Assembly: GCF_030295325.1 (NCBI RefSeq)
Contig: NZ_AP027059.1
Span: forward strand, 2,352,637-2,416,636
Origin: Haliovirga abyssi
GTDB lineage: Bacteria; Fusobacteriota; Fusobacteriia; Fusobacteriales; Haliovirgaceae
Direction: 5' to 3'
DNA length: 64,000 nt
In this document: positions 39,325 through 48,899 of the stretch, one piece after another
Numbering within the stretch: position 1 is the first letter of the stretch
How the letters are laid out: every line of letters begins with the position of its first letter
Translations under genes and position numbers: made by a program
Notes under the pieces: model-generated
Database searches by the model: none
Told to the model about the DNA's origin: nothing
Seen by the model: the letters and a program-made list of their open reading frames with translations, nothing else

Positions 39325-39374
39325 CTTTTTCCCTCCTAATTTTTTTATAATCCCTTATTACTAAAAACTATATC

Positions 39375-39395
39375 TAAGGAACGGCTTAAAAATTA
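39375..39395. repeat. GGAACGGCTTAAAAA repeat, copy 2
   Basis: TAAGGAACGGCTTAAAAATTA, one base different from copy 1 over the GGAATGGCTTAAAAA core. It lies in the leader of the RND operon, whose promoter I could not identify. Confidence 0.5.
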
Positions 39396-39480
39396 TTTAC
39401 CCTTTTCATAACAACGTATACAATGGTTATAGCATTTTTGATATGAATTTAGAGTAAGTTATTCTTTCAACGTTTCTCAA

Positions 39481-39847
39481 TTAATCTCGACTTATAATTT
39501 CTTTATAGGCTTTTGTAGCTATTGACATCCCAAATATTGCAAAAATAAATAAAATTAGTATTTGAATTGTCAAATCTCTAGTAAAAACAAATGATCCTTG
39601 CTGAGTAAACATTGTCCGAAGCCCTGCCACTAGATAGGTCATTGGATTTATTTTGACAATTATTCCAAATATTAATGGTAGTTTTTCTGTAGCATACAAA
39701 ACATTACTAAAAAATAGAAGTGGCATCTGTAGCATAAATATCACCATATAGTATGCACCATTATTTTGGGCTTTTGATGCAAAATAAAGGGCAATTCCAG
39801 AAAAACCAAATCCAAACAATATTATTAATACTTAATATATTATTCAT
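39481..39847 (-). pseudogene. Broken ABC-2 type permease gene
   Basis: The C-terminal ~112 residues of an ABC-2 permease are intact in frame (MLQMPLLFFSNVLYATEKLP, NPMTYLVAGLRTMF, IATKAYKEIISRD). There is no ATG in that frame. A proper start with AAGGAAGGTGTATTA before it lies at 39847, but it is in another frame and only about ten codons long before the shift. Roughly 130 N-terminal residues are therefore deleted. No ATPase partner gene is present. It was presumably once the second gene after the EFR1 gene, 13 bases away. Confidence 0.8.
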
Positions 39848-39860
39848 TAATACACCTTCC

Positions 39861-40610
39861 TTAAAATTTGTACTGCTCTTTTTCCTTTCCTTTTATTCTA
39901 AATGCATTTACAGGACAACTATTAACACATCTCATACACGCAACGCAATTTTTACCAATATTTACACTGTTGCCATCCACTTTCAAATTGTCTACAGGAC
40001 AATTTTCTTCACACTTTTTGCAGCCTATACAAACATTAGAATCAACTGACATATTTTTAGTTGCCCATTTTTTTAAATAATTTTCCATCAAATTAACTAA
40101 TGGTAAAGTTAACCAATATCTTAATTTCCATGGATTTTTTATCATCTTTTCATTATTAAAAAATTTTTCTATTATCTTTTCAACTTTAATTTCTGTTATT
40201 TCTTTTGATTCTTTGATTTTCTCTTCTGAAGGAACTTCTCCTGTCCAATTATTTGGCATAGTTATCTCTTGCTGAATTATTATCTCAAAACCTTTTTTCT
40301 CAAGTATTTTTGCCATTATTTTTAATGCTGGCGGAGTACCTTTTGATCCTAGAGTTGAGGTCAATATCGCCTTTTTTCCCTTTGAAATATTTACATTTTT
40401 TTCAACCCAGTCAACATAAATTTTTGGAAAAAATTCTGCATAAATTGGTGCACTGAAAATATAAAAATCATACTTATCTTCAAAATTTTCACTACTATCA
40501 ATTGCCTGTAAATCTACACTTACTCCTTTCGCATCAAACTTTTCTTTGAATTTTTCCATAAGAAACTTTGTATTTCCTGTTCCCGAAAAATAAATTCCTA
40601 AACCTTTCAT
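39861..40610 (-). CDS. EFR1-type flavodoxin-ferredoxin fusion protein
   Basis: A 249-residue cytoplasmic electron carrier. The N-terminal half is a flavodoxin-like domain with the FMN phosphate loop FSGTGNTKF, and IFSAPIYAEFFPKIYVDWV. The C-terminal quarter has two complete [4Fe-4S] motifs (CIGCKKCEENCP and CVACMRCVNSCP). The family is often called EFR1 ferredoxin. It is controlled by a promoter of MerR type at 40702-40732, sharing its operator with the merR-like gene at 41437. AAAAGGAGGG precedes the ATG. Confidence 0.9.
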   Translation of the reverse strand: MKGLGIYFSGTGNTKFLMEKFKEKFDAKGVSVDLQAIDSSENFEDKYDFYIFSAPIYAEFFPKIYVDWVEKNVNISKGKKAILTSTLGSKGTPPALKIMAKILEKKGFEIIIQQEITMPNNWTGEVPSEEKIKESKEITEIKVEKIIEKFFNNEKMIKNPWKLRYWLTLPLVNLMENYLKKWATKNMSVDSNVCIGCKKCEENCPVDNLKVDGNSVNIGKNCVACMRCVNSCPVNAFRIKGKEKEQYKF

Positions 40611-40701
40611 TTTTTTAACCCTCCTTTTTTCATAACAATAAACTGCTTTCTTCCCACCTATTTTCTCTTCACTTTTTTATCGCCTCCACCTTATTAATAA
40701 A

Positions 40702-40732
40702 AGTATACACCGTTACGTTACGTAATGTGCAA
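40702..40732 (-). promoter_or_regulatory. MerR-type promoter (19-bp spacer) of the EFR1 gene
   Basis: Minus strand TTGCAC (40727-40732), a 19-base spacer holding TTACGTAACGTAA, then TATACT (40702-40707). The overlong spacer with a central dyad is the hallmark of promoters activated by MerR-family proteins. The same arrangement is found before the MerR-family gene. Confidence 0.88.
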
Positions 40733-40786
40733 GAGGCTTTTTTATTTTTTTAATAGGTATATAAAACATTATAATTTAACAAAAAT

Positions 40787-40841
40787 AAAAAAAGCTGACC
40801 CAAAAGTATATTATTGCATTACTTTTGAATACAGCCTTTTT
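40787..40841 (-). terminator. Terminator after the membrane-protein gene
   Basis: A long hairpin: AAAAAAGGCTG and CAAAAGTA paired with TACTTTTG and CAGCTTTTTTT on the minus strand, with small internal loops, ending in T. It closes the MerR/membrane-protein unit. Confidence 0.75.
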
Positions 40842-40865
40842 AATTATTCGAATATAAATATATAT

Positions 40866-41426
40866 CTATTTATTAGTCTTTTTTCTTAATTTTAAAAATA
40901 ACGTTTTTATTGGTAAAAATATTGTAAATAAACATGCAAATATTAATACAGGCATCTGAAATATTCCTTTGATTAAGGTAATCCAGAATTGTACTTTAAA
41001 TATTAGGTCACTTGAATCAATTCCATTTAGTAATAAACTTCTTATAAAAACATCTTCTCCCATATCCAACATAGCAATTAACATAGGTAATCCCAGTCCC
41101 AGTAACCATAGTTTTCTTCCTCTCCACTTTAGTATGTTATATCCAAAGTATACCAAAACACATATAAAGAAAATGGAATAGAATAAAACAAATCCAAAAT
41201 CCAGAGGAATAAGCTTAGAAATATATAGTTTTATCTCTGAAGGGGAATAAGATCCCAGTAATTCTATAATTTTGTCTTTTGGAGCTCCTATCTGATCGTC
41301 AATCATTCTTCCCATTAAGGATCCTGGTTGAGTGAAAAAGTAAGCAGAGTATAGACTAAACATAATAAGCGATAGAATTATTCCTTTCCACGTGGTTAAT
41401 ACCTTTTTAATTATACTGTTTTTCAT
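40866..41426 (-). CDS. Membrane protein of unknown function, co-transcribed with MerR-type regulator
   Basis: A 186-residue protein with about four membrane helices (WKGIILSLIMFSLYSAYFF, FGFVLFYSIFFICVLVYFGY, KLWLLGLGLPMLIAMLDMG, FQMPVLIFACLFTIFLPI) and a conserved-looking GEDVFIRSLLL loop. I do not recognise the family. The start is taken at the ATG 41426, because AAGGAGGAGAAA stands right before it; a TTG further upstream overlaps the regulator gene and lacks a site. It lies 10 bases after the MerR-type gene, so it shares its promoter and is probably part of the same response. Confidence 0.75.
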   Translation of the reverse strand: MKNSIIKKVLTTWKGIILSLIMFSLYSAYFFTQPGSLMGRMIDDQIGAPKDKIIELLGSYSPSEIKLYISKLIPLDFGFVLFYSIFFICVLVYFGYNILKWRGRKLWLLGLGLPMLIAMLDMGEDVFIRSLLLNGIDSSDLIFKVQFWITLIKGIFQMPVLIFACLFTIFLPIKTLFLKLRKKTNK

Positions 41427-41436
41427 TTTCTCCTCC

Positions 41437-42171
41437 TTATTTTTTTTCAATAAGCTTTTTACTAATAAACATTTCGAGTTTATCCATGTTTATTCCTTTT
41501 ATTTCTGGCATATCTTGAGTTTTAATCATCTCATTCAACAAATCAAAATTTTTCTTTATACTCTCTTGATCTACCTTTCCCCATAACACTTTAATAAATT
41601 CTTTTAATGCATTCACAATTTCATCTCTATCTTCTTGTTTAACATTGTCAATCTCTGTTAAACTAACAACTTTTAATGCTGAAAATAGTCTATCGTGTAT
41701 TTCCTTATTTTGATCTTCAAGATGTAATACTTCTTGTAAAATATCTTCTGGAAAATATTTTTTCATAATTTCCTTATGACTTGCCATCTTTAGCTTTTCA
41801 TATATTCCAAAAATATCAAGTTCTCCACTTTGTACCTCATCTGTGTGTTCAATTGCAAAATCTATTTTTTTTACAACTGATTTAAAGTCTCTTATTTTTT
41901 CAAGCAATCCTTCTTTTTGAGCTTTTAAAATATTTACCAAGTTTACATCAGGTTTGATTAAATAACGGCTAATTTCCTTCAAGGAAAAACCAATCATTTT
42001 CATTCCCTGAATTATTTGAAGCTGTTTAATATCCTCCAGCATATAAGCTCTATGTCCATTATCCAATATTTTACTTGGTTTTAAAAGTCCTATCTGATCA
42101 TAGTATCTAAGAGTCCTTACTGTTACACCAGCCATTTTTGCTAATTCCCCCGTTTTAAGCAATTTTTCCAT
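41437..42171 (-). CDS. MerR-family transcriptional regulator
   Basis: A 244-residue regulator. Residues 1-70 are a MerR winged helix-turn-helix (LKTGELAKMAGVTVRTLRYYDQIGLL, then GHRAYMLEDIKQLQIIQGMKMIGFSLKEI), followed by a coiled-coil dimer helix and a helical C-terminal domain of unknown ligand; no metal-binding cysteines are seen, so a small molecule rather than a metal is likely. It appears to activate its own promoter (42193-42223) and that of the EFR1 gene. The start codon is the first ATG after the promoter, with GGGAGGTGAT close by. Confidence 0.92.
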   Translation of the reverse strand: MEKLLKTGELAKMAGVTVRTLRYYDQIGLLKPSKILDNGHRAYMLEDIKQLQIIQGMKMIGFSLKEISRYLIKPDVNLVNILKAQKEGLLEKIRDFKSVVKKIDFAIEHTDEVQSGELDIFGIYEKLKMASHKEIMKKYFPEDILQEVLHLEDQNKEIHDRLFSALKVVSLTEIDNVKQEDRDEIVNALKEFIKVLWGKVDQESIKKNFDLLNEMIKTQDMPEIKGINMDKLEMFISKKLIEKK

Positions 42172-42192
42172 TTTTTATCACCTCCCATATTA

Positions 42193-42223
42193 AGTATACA
42201 GCATAACGTTGCGTAACGTGCAA
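42193..42223 (-). promoter_or_regulatory. MerR-type promoter (19-bp spacer) of the merR-like gene
   Basis: Minus strand TTGCAC (42218-42223), 19 bases, TATACT (42193-42198), with the dyad ACGTT-GCGT-AACGT in the spacer. Both boxes are identical to those of the EFR1 promoter and the spacer is closely similar. Confidence 0.88.
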
Positions 42224-42281
42224 GAAAAAATTAAAAGCAACATTATTTATTACAATATTCCTAAATTTTGCGGTCAAATAT

Positions 42282-43595
42282 CTAATCAATTTTTAATATA
42301 TTCATCACATCTTTAATTATAACATTAATAAATTTTTCTTGAAAAGATTTTCCACCAACTTCTTTTAAAATTTCTGATATTTTTTTTAACTCTAAATCTT
42401 CAATTTTATTTAATTTTTTCATACTTGTATCTTTTATCTTCTCATCTGATAAATTTTTTATGTAATTTTCTCTGTTATATCCAATTAATTTAATATTTTT
42501 ATTATAACGTTTTTTTAATTTATCTGCTATAATCAATCCTTCTGGATCTAAATCTCCAGAATATATAAGTTTTATGTCGCTTTTAACTGCTAAATCCATT
42601 AAAAATAGTGCTGATGATTTTATATTACCATATCCACAAATCATAGGAATAATAATATTATATTCAACTTTAAAATAGTTAAATATCTCTATAAATACAG
42701 CTGGATTCTCAACTATAATCAAATAATTATAGTTAGAAATAATTTTTTTTAATTTTGTAATTCCTGTCATAGGCATAATAAAATATTCGCCATTATTATA
42801 AAATTCTCTCCAGCCAGTGTGCCTTCCTTTTGCTATTTCTGCTTCTAATCCTGATATTGCCACGCTATTTGAAATGTCATCTGTAATTATACCTGCTTCA
42901 ATATACATTTCAATTCTCTCTTCCGCATTTGTTGGATATTTCTTATTTAAATAATATGATATTCCATATAAAAGTAACTTTCCAGCAAAATTTTTATTGT
43001 CAAAAAAGTGTGGGTCTTTTGATATATCTGATGCAAATATTGCTAAAAGTTTATACTCTTTTTTGATTATAGGTAAATTATTTAGACCTTTTATTATTCT
43101 TTCTATTATAATTTCAAATTCATTAAGATTATTTTCTTTTTCAAATTTATTATATTCTTTTATTAAAATATTATTCCCTTTATTTCCTTCAATTAAAAAT
43201 TTTAAAAATTCTCCGCCTACTGTTTCTGCATACCATTCATATAAGTCGACAAAAAACTTTTCTCTTTGTTTTTCATAATTTTCCATTTTATCTTTTTTGT
43301 ATATAATATTTTCATTAAAATAAATTTCTAAAGCCAATTTAAAATTATCATTTGAAAAGTTCATATTATTAAAACTTTTTATTATATTTTCTATTAAAAT
43401 TGTTTTTTTACCTATCTCGTAATTTTCTCCTGTAATTTCAGAAAGAGCTGATTTCTCAGCTCTTGACAGTTTTTCTTTTTTTATTTTTCCTAAAAATTTT
43501 CCAAATGACTCATATTTATTTTTAATAATTATTAAAATTTTTCTTAAATCTTTTTTAGATTTTAAATATTTCACTAATTCCTGCTCTTTAGTCAT
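42282..43595 (-). CDS. jetD: Wadjet JetD-like protein (TIGR02679/DUF2399, Toprim-like nuclease)
   Basis: A 437-residue protein, last gene of the four-gene SMC defence operon. Its C-terminal third is Toprim-like: a Glu in YLIIVENPAVF (Glu296), then PMICGYGNIKSSALFLMDL and the acidic pair in YSGDLDPEGLIIADKL (Asp348, Asp350). These residues would bind metal for DNA cleavage. In studied Wadjet systems JetD cuts plasmid DNA that the SMC complex has extruded. The N-terminal part is helical and variable. It follows jetC by 38 bases. A fragment of a second copy lies at 34510-34614. Confidence 0.88.
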   Translation of the reverse strand: MTKEQELVKYLKSKKDLRKILIIIKNKYESFGKFLGKIKKEKLSRAEKSALSEITGENYEIGKKTILIENIIKSFNNMNFSNDNFKLALEIYFNENIIYKKDKMENYEKQREKFFVDLYEWYAETVGGEFLKFLIEGNKGNNILIKEYNKFEKENNLNEFEIIIERIIKGLNNLPIIKKEYKLLAIFASDISKDPHFFDNKNFAGKLLLYGISYYLNKKYPTNAEERIEMYIEAGIITDDISNSVAISGLEAEIAKGRHTGWREFYNNGEYFIMPMTGITKLKKIISNYNYLIIVENPAVFIEIFNYFKVEYNIIIPMICGYGNIKSSALFLMDLAVKSDIKLIYSGDLDPEGLIIADKLKKRYNKNIKLIGYNRENYIKNLSDEKIKDTSMKKLNKIEDLELKKISEILKEVGGKSFQEKFINVIIKDVMNILKID

Positions 43596-43633
43596 ATTAT
43601 TCTCCTAATTTTTTCTTCTCAACTCTTTATCCT

Positions 43634-46600
43634 CTAAAACATCTTCATATTCCCGCTTTTATTATCGTATAATTCTTTCCCCACTACAGCTGTTCTTTTA
43701 TTTCCATTCCATTTATATCTAAATACTGTTACTACATCAGAATTATTTGGTCTATATAATTCAGCTATTGCAAGATTTGGTATTGTTCCATAATCTCCCC
43801 ATAAAACCTGAGAATTAACTATAAAATCAAATTTCATATTAACCATAAATTCAAACATTACACTAATATTTCTTTCATCTACTCCTGCAAAAGCTTCATC
43901 AAGAGATATTATTTTTGGCGCATCTTTTGAAGCATTGTCATATCTGGCACTTACTGCTGCGAACAGCGGAACATACATTGTCATTGCTTTTTCTCCGCCA
44001 CTAAATTTATAAAATTCATTTTGAGTTAATTGTTTTTTTAGTCCCTCTCCTCTTTTTACTGATAATTTAAATTCATACCACTCTCTATAATCCAGCAACT
44101 CTTTCATAATTGTATGAAATGATTTAATATTATCCTCTTTCTCCATCTCTTTTTTAGCTTCTGCTATTTTTGATTTAAAATGAGATACTATTTTCGTTAT
44201 ATCTTCTGTTCTTCTTGTAAATTCATCTTTTCTTAATAATTTAACAAGCTCACTTGAATTCATCTGTTCCTCATTATCTGGTTTTCTTCCAGCCCAACTT
44301 AATCCAAGTCTTATTGTATTAGTATTCATACTCTCCATTAATTTATTCATATTAAAAACCCAAATTTCGCTTTTTTCAATTTTTTCTGTAATTCTTTTAC
44401 TAATTGTTTTTATTAATATCTCTTCAAAAAGCTCTCTCTCTTTATCTGCTAATAGTTTTTCATCTCTTAATATATTTTCTTCTATATCTGATAATATATG
44501 TATAAGATTTGTCTTTTCTCCTCTTATTTTTCCTATTACATCAACTCTTTTTAATTCTCCTAAAACTTCATTAATAACTCCATTTATAGGCTCATTAAAT
44601 CTATATTCCATATTAAGTCTATAATCTGATAAATAGTTTTTTGATATTAAAAACTTATTATTAAGGTCATTAGAATACTCTATCCCTTTATCTATATCAA
44701 TATTTCCTGATAATCTTTGTGATAATGCCTTTAATTCACTTTTATTGCTAATATCCAGCTCATTAACTACATACGCTAAATTTACCTCTTCATATAATCC
44801 TTTTTTCCAAGACGATTCTAACTCTTTTAAATTTTCGCTTTCTTGCTCTATTTTTATTAAATTTTCTTTTAAATTTTTTATTTCTGATTCTATTGAGCTT
44901 ATTCTCATTATAGTTTCATTAAAATTTTTCTCATTTTCTTTACGTTTTTCTTTTAATTGTGCCAATTGCTCTACTAAATTTTCTATTCCTTCTTGTTCTG
45001 CTCTTTTTTCTAACTCTTCCAATATTTGCTTTTGTGTATCTAACGCTTTTTTAATTTTATTTAAATTTAATTTTATATCTTCAATTTCATCTTCTACATT
45101 TTCAATATTTTCTATTAATCTATCTATTCTTTGCCCAAAATCTAAAAATCTTTTATATTTATTTTCTATTTCCAAAATATTATATCTGTATTTTTCAATT
45201 AAATCCAAAGCTTCTGTAAATGATTCTAAATCTAAATTAATTTTTGTTCTTACTCTTAACTCGTTTACTTTTTCATTTAAACTATTTTTTCTCTGTCTAG
45301 CAATTAATTCTTCTTTCTCCTTTTCCTCTATTTGGTAAAATTTCATCTGTTTTTCTCTTTTTAATATATTTATATTTTCCATTATTTCTTCTATTTGAAT
45401 AAAATCAGGTATATTTTCAAACTCTTTTTTTAACATCTCTTTTCTATTTTTTAGATTAGATAATTTTTCTTCTATTTTTGCTTTTTCTAAATTTAAACTC
45501 TCAATCTTTTCTTCAAGCAATTTTATTAGCTCTTTTTTATAATTTTCTCTTGCACTTATTCCTATAAATTTTGCTTTATTAATTTTTGTTGTTTTTCCTT
45601 CAATTGGACCATAACTATATTTTCCCTCTATACCAATAAAAAATTCTCCACTTTTTTGATTAACAGGGATAGATTTTAATATTTTTTCAATATACTCTTT
45701 CTCTTCTTCGTTATATTTAGCTTCTACTTTTAAATAATTAAATAAATTTTTATTTTCTCTGTTTTCTTCAGATATATTTTTATCATCTCTATTTTTATTA
45801 TACGTCTTTAATAATTTTATCCCCTCTTCAATATCCAATTTTGGCATTTCATTATCAAATAAAATTATTGAGCTAATTATATTTGTATCAATTAATATCT
45901 CTTCAATTATCCCTTTTGTTTCCTCAGATATATTTTCTCTAAAATCAACTGTTTTCCAAAACATATCATATTTTATTTTTAGACTATCCAACTTTTTACA
46001 ATATTTTTTTTCTTTTTCTTCAATTTCATATATAGGGTCTTTTTTTGATTTCCACTCATCTATTTCATCACTTTTTTCTTGAATTTTTTCATTTAAATTT
46101 TCAATATGAAACCTGTTTTCAATAACCTCTTTTTCTATATTATTACTACATCTATTAAAAATGTTTTTATATTTATATTTAATATCCAAAATATATTTTT
46201 TTTCATCACAACTATTTACTGCTATAATTATATCTTCTAAATCTTTTTCTTGGAAATTCAATTCTTTAGTTTCACTTGCATATTTTTCTAATTTCTCTAA
46301 ATATATCTCTTTAGAATTATCAGATTTCTTTTCTTCATTTACAATCTCTTCCTCAATTTTTCTTAATTCATCTTTTAAATCATCTACTATTTTTACTATT
46401 TTATCATATTCTTCACAGCTTTTTTTATAATTTTCTATTATAATTTTTCCATTCCTAAAAAAATCTTTGAAAATATCTGTCTCTTTTTTTAATAATTCAA
46501 AATTATAATCTTTATCCAATTTTGAAAAAAACTCTTTTCTAAAATTTATATCTTCTGAAAAATTAATTTCATTAGCCCTCTCTCTGTTTTCATCTATTAA

Positions 46601-47758
46601 GCTGTTTAATTGACTATATAAAACCTCTTTATCATTTTTAAGAGAATTAATTTCAGAATATTTTATATTTCTATCCTCTTCTCTTCTTTCGAGTCTTCTG
46701 TTTTCTGTTTCAAAATCCTCTTTTTTCTCTTTTACATATGATTTTATATCTAAAATTTCTTTTTGTAATTGATAAAATTCGCTTTTTTCATATGTCTCTA
46801 TTAAATGATTTATACTCTCTTTTTCAGCTTCAAGTTTATCTCTTTTTGTTATTGACTCATTTTTCTGATTATTAATATTTAAAATATATTTTTCCGTTCT
46901 TTTTAATTCTGATATATTTTTGTCTAAGTTTTCTTTAGCTTGAATATATTTGTTTAATTTTTTTAATAAAATATATGAATTATATTTATCGTAAGCTCTT
47001 TTTATTTTTTCAGATTCTCGTTTTGCATTTTTTAAAGATTTTAAATTATCTTGAAGTTCATCCATATTTTCTACTGCTTCTGTTAAAGGTCTTAATTCAT
47101 CATCAGATATAGGCTCTAATGAACCTTTTAATATTTCATAAGTTGCACTTGGTTTGAAATTTTTAGATAATTTTGGACTTCTAAGATTTATTAATAGATT
47201 AACTAAATCTTCATATTCTTTTACAGTTTCAAATCCAAATATATATCTATTAACCATAGCCACATAATCGCTTTGTTTATCAACAACTGTCCCGCCATTT
47301 CCAATTGCATTTTTTAGCTCCATTTTAGACAATGGAACTTTATTTACTTTCTCTTTATATAAATAAAAATCTCGTCCAATTCTTCTTCCATCATCTATAC
47401 AAAAATACCATGTCCTTGTTGCAGTTCCACGTTTTGCTCTAATTCCCATACCAAATGAAATATACTCACCTGTTTTCTTCTTTAACTCCATATAAAGATA
47501 ACCTGTATTTTCATCATACTCTGTTCCTTCCGGAAGTATATATGAATCTATTCTTCTTGCTCTTGAACCAAAAGGATCTAATCTTTCAGGTCTTACACTT
47601 CCGTCAAGAAGCAACGGTATAAAACTCTGCATAGTTACTGACTTTCCAGAACCATTAGAACCTCTTAATAACAATTTTCCATCTTCTAATGTAAACTCTT
47701 CATCATCATAATACCAAAAATTTATCAACCCAAATCTCTTTATTTGCCATCTATTCAT
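43634..47758 (-). CDS. jetC: Wadjet JetC-like SMC/SbcC-type ATPase (TIGR02680)
   Basis: A 1374-residue SMC-like ATPase. The N-terminus RFGLINFWYYDDEEF leads to the Walker A LLLRGSNGSGKS (33-40) and SRARRIDSYILPEG. Long coiled coils rich in Glu/Lys/Leu fill about 230-1150, with a hinge-like middle near 640-760. The C-terminal head has the ABC signature KFSGGEKAM (FSGGEK 1252-1257) and Walker B KIISLDEAFAGVDERN (LDEA 1286-1289). The length matches the TIGR02680 group (about 1350). As motor subunit it should load on and extrude circular DNA. Its start overlaps jetB by 8 bases. Confidence 0.93.
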   Translation of the reverse strand: MNRWQIKRFGLINFWYYDDEEFTLEDGKLLLRGSNGSGKSVTMQSFIPLLLDGSVRPERLDPFGSRARRIDSYILPEGTEYDENTGYLYMELKKKTGEYISFGMGIRAKRGTATRTWYFCIDDGRRIGRDFYLYKEKVNKVPLSKMELKNAIGNGGTVVDKQSDYVAMVNRYIFGFETVKEYEDLVNLLINLRSPKLSKNFKPSATYEILKGSLEPISDDELRPLTEAVENMDELQDNLKSLKNAKRESEKIKRAYDKYNSYILLKKLNKYIQAKENLDKNISELKRTEKYILNINNQKNESITKRDKLEAEKESINHLIETYEKSEFYQLQKEILDIKSYVKEKKEDFETENRRLERREEDRNIKYSEINSLKNDKEVLYSQLNSLIDENRERANEINFSEDINFRKEFFSKLDKDYNFELLKKETDIFKDFFRNGKIIIENYKKSCEEYDKIVKIVDDLKDELRKIEEEIVNEEKKSDNSKEIYLEKLEKYASETKELNFQEKDLEDIIIAVNSCDEKKYILDIKYKYKNIFNRCSNNIEKEVIENRFHIENLNEKIQEKSDEIDEWKSKKDPIYEIEEKEKKYCKKLDSLKIKYDMFWKTVDFRENISEETKGIIEEILIDTNIISSIILFDNEMPKLDIEEGIKLLKTYNKNRDDKNISEENRENKNLFNYLKVEAKYNEEEKEYIEKILKSIPVNQKSGEFFIGIEGKYSYGPIEGKTTKINKAKFIGISARENYKKELIKLLEEKIESLNLEKAKIEEKLSNLKNRKEMLKKEFENIPDFIQIEEIMENINILKREKQMKFYQIEEKEKEELIARQRKNSLNEKVNELRVRTKINLDLESFTEALDLIEKYRYNILEIENKYKRFLDFGQRIDRLIENIENVEDEIEDIKLNLNKIKKALDTQKQILEELEKRAEQEGIENLVEQLAQLKEKRKENEKNFNETIMRISSIESEIKNLKENLIKIEQESENLKELESSWKKGLYEEVNLAYVVNELDISNKSELKALSQRLSGNIDIDKGIEYSNDLNNKFLISKNYLSDYRLNMEYRFNEPINGVINEVLGELKRVDVIGKIRGEKTNLIHILSDIEENILRDEKLLADKERELFEEILIKTISKRITEKIEKSEIWVFNMNKLMESMNTNTIRLGLSWAGRKPDNEEQMNSSELVKLLRKDEFTRRTEDITKIVSHFKSKIAEAKKEMEKEDNIKSFHTIMKELLDYREWYEFKLSVKRGEGLKKQLTQNEFYKFSGGEKAMTMYVPLFAAVSARYDNASKDAPKIISLDEAFAGVDERNISVMFEFMVNMKFDFIVNSQVLWGDYGTIPNLAIAELYRPNNSDVVTVFRYKWNGNKRTAVVGKELYDNKSGNMKMF

Positions 47759-48899
47759 TCTCTTTCTCCTTATAAAAATCTTTTGGATAATTCCCTATAT
47801 ATTTAGATATTGCCGGTAATAATTCTATCTCGCCTTTATTCTCATTATTATTGTTCAAAAGATTGAATCCTTTCATATATTTAATTAAATCTTTTGTTAT
47901 CCCTTCAACACTCATATTTCTATATTCACTACTCCATCCAGAACTATATTTTTCTTTACATAATTTTACTATTTCTAAAAATTTATCATAACTAATAATA
48001 ATTCTATCTCTTTCATTATACGAAATTTCTCCTACATTTACTTTATTAATTATTTCTCTACTAACCAATAAAACTATATCTGAAATAGCTTTTGCTCCAG
48101 GAAAAACATCTTTATAATTATAGCTGTTTTCAATTTCAATCATTGCATAATTTTTTGTCAAATTAAATCCAGCTTCGAGATATTTTTCAAATTCAGATGC
48201 AATATTATGAGTTTGTTTTTTCATATAATCAAAATCTGATTCATTCTCATTATCTCTTGTTACAACTGCATTTATCAATAAATTTTTATATACTCTTTGA
48301 GCTCTTGCAGTTCCTCTATCTCTACTTTCATCTTGCCAAATCTCATTTTCGAAATCACTTATATCTTTATATTCAGAAATATCTCTATTAAAATTTCTTA
48401 TAAAATATCTGGATATTCCAGTAGATTCATATAAAACTTGCGCATTCAAATCGTTTTTAAAACTATCTTCTTCTCCAAAATTTATTTTAACTAATTTCAT
48501 CTCAACTAAAAATTTTAAAACTTTAACAAAACTCTTTCTTAATGAATAACTATTCCAATCAATATAAAATTCTATTGGATAATTTAACTCCACAAATTCT
48601 GAAATATCAGAAAGTATAAATTGGTCACCTCTGTCTTTATCTTCTAAAAATGCCAATACCAAAGAGAACATTATATATTGTTCAGTTTGATTAAAATCTG
48701 GAATTCCCATCCAATCTTCTGCTCTCTCTGGTATTTTTTCTAATTTAATTAAATGTTTATTTCTTATTACTGACAATCCACATTTTTCTTCTAAAAATGG
48801 TTTAAAAGTAGCTATTTTTTCTTTTATTTCAAAATATCTATCTTTATCATCTTCTTTTAATATCCAAAATTTTTCCAATAATATCTCAATCTCTTTCAT
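47751..48899 (-). CDS. jetB: Wadjet JetB-like protein (TIGR02678/DUF2398)
   Basis: A 382-residue protein of the MukE-like winged-helix type that binds the kleisin of the SMC complex. It has the features expected of TIGR02678: ILKEDDKDRYFEIKEK, RKSFVKVLKFLVEMKLVKIN as a winged helix, and ARAQRVYKNLLINAVV. The length (about 375-400) and its place between jetA and jetC support the call. The start codon shares a base with the jetA stop (TAATG), so the two are translationally coupled. Family assignment is from pattern and context. Confidence 0.85.
   Translation of the reverse strand: MKEIEILLEKFWILKEDDKDRYFEIKEKIATFKPFLEEKCGLSVIRNKHLIKLEKIPERAEDWMGIPDFNQTEQYIMFSLVLAFLEDKDRGDQFILSDISEFVELNYPIEFYIDWNSYSLRKSFVKVLKFLVEMKLVKINFGEEDSFKNDLNAQVLYESTGISRYFIRNFNRDISEYKDISDFENEIWQDESRDRGTARAQRVYKNLLINAVVTRDNENESDFDYMKKQTHNIASEFEKYLEAGFNLTKNYAMIEIENSYNYKDVFPGAKAISDIVLLVSREIINKVNVGEISYNERDRIIISYDKFLEIVKLCKEKYSSGWSSEYRNMSVEGITKDLIKYMKGFNLLNNNNENKGEIELLPAISKYIGNYPKDFYKEKENE

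Noticed and set aside
40787-40841. Insertion sequence end because of TGACCCAAAAGTA similarity to the palindromic element
   Set aside because: The stretch is better explained as a terminator hairpin with T tail; the shared word is short.
44745-46430. Plus-strand frames of up to 197 codons opposite jetC
   Set aside because: They are Ser/Phe/Leu-rich shadows of the Glu/Lys-rich coiled coil on the other strand.
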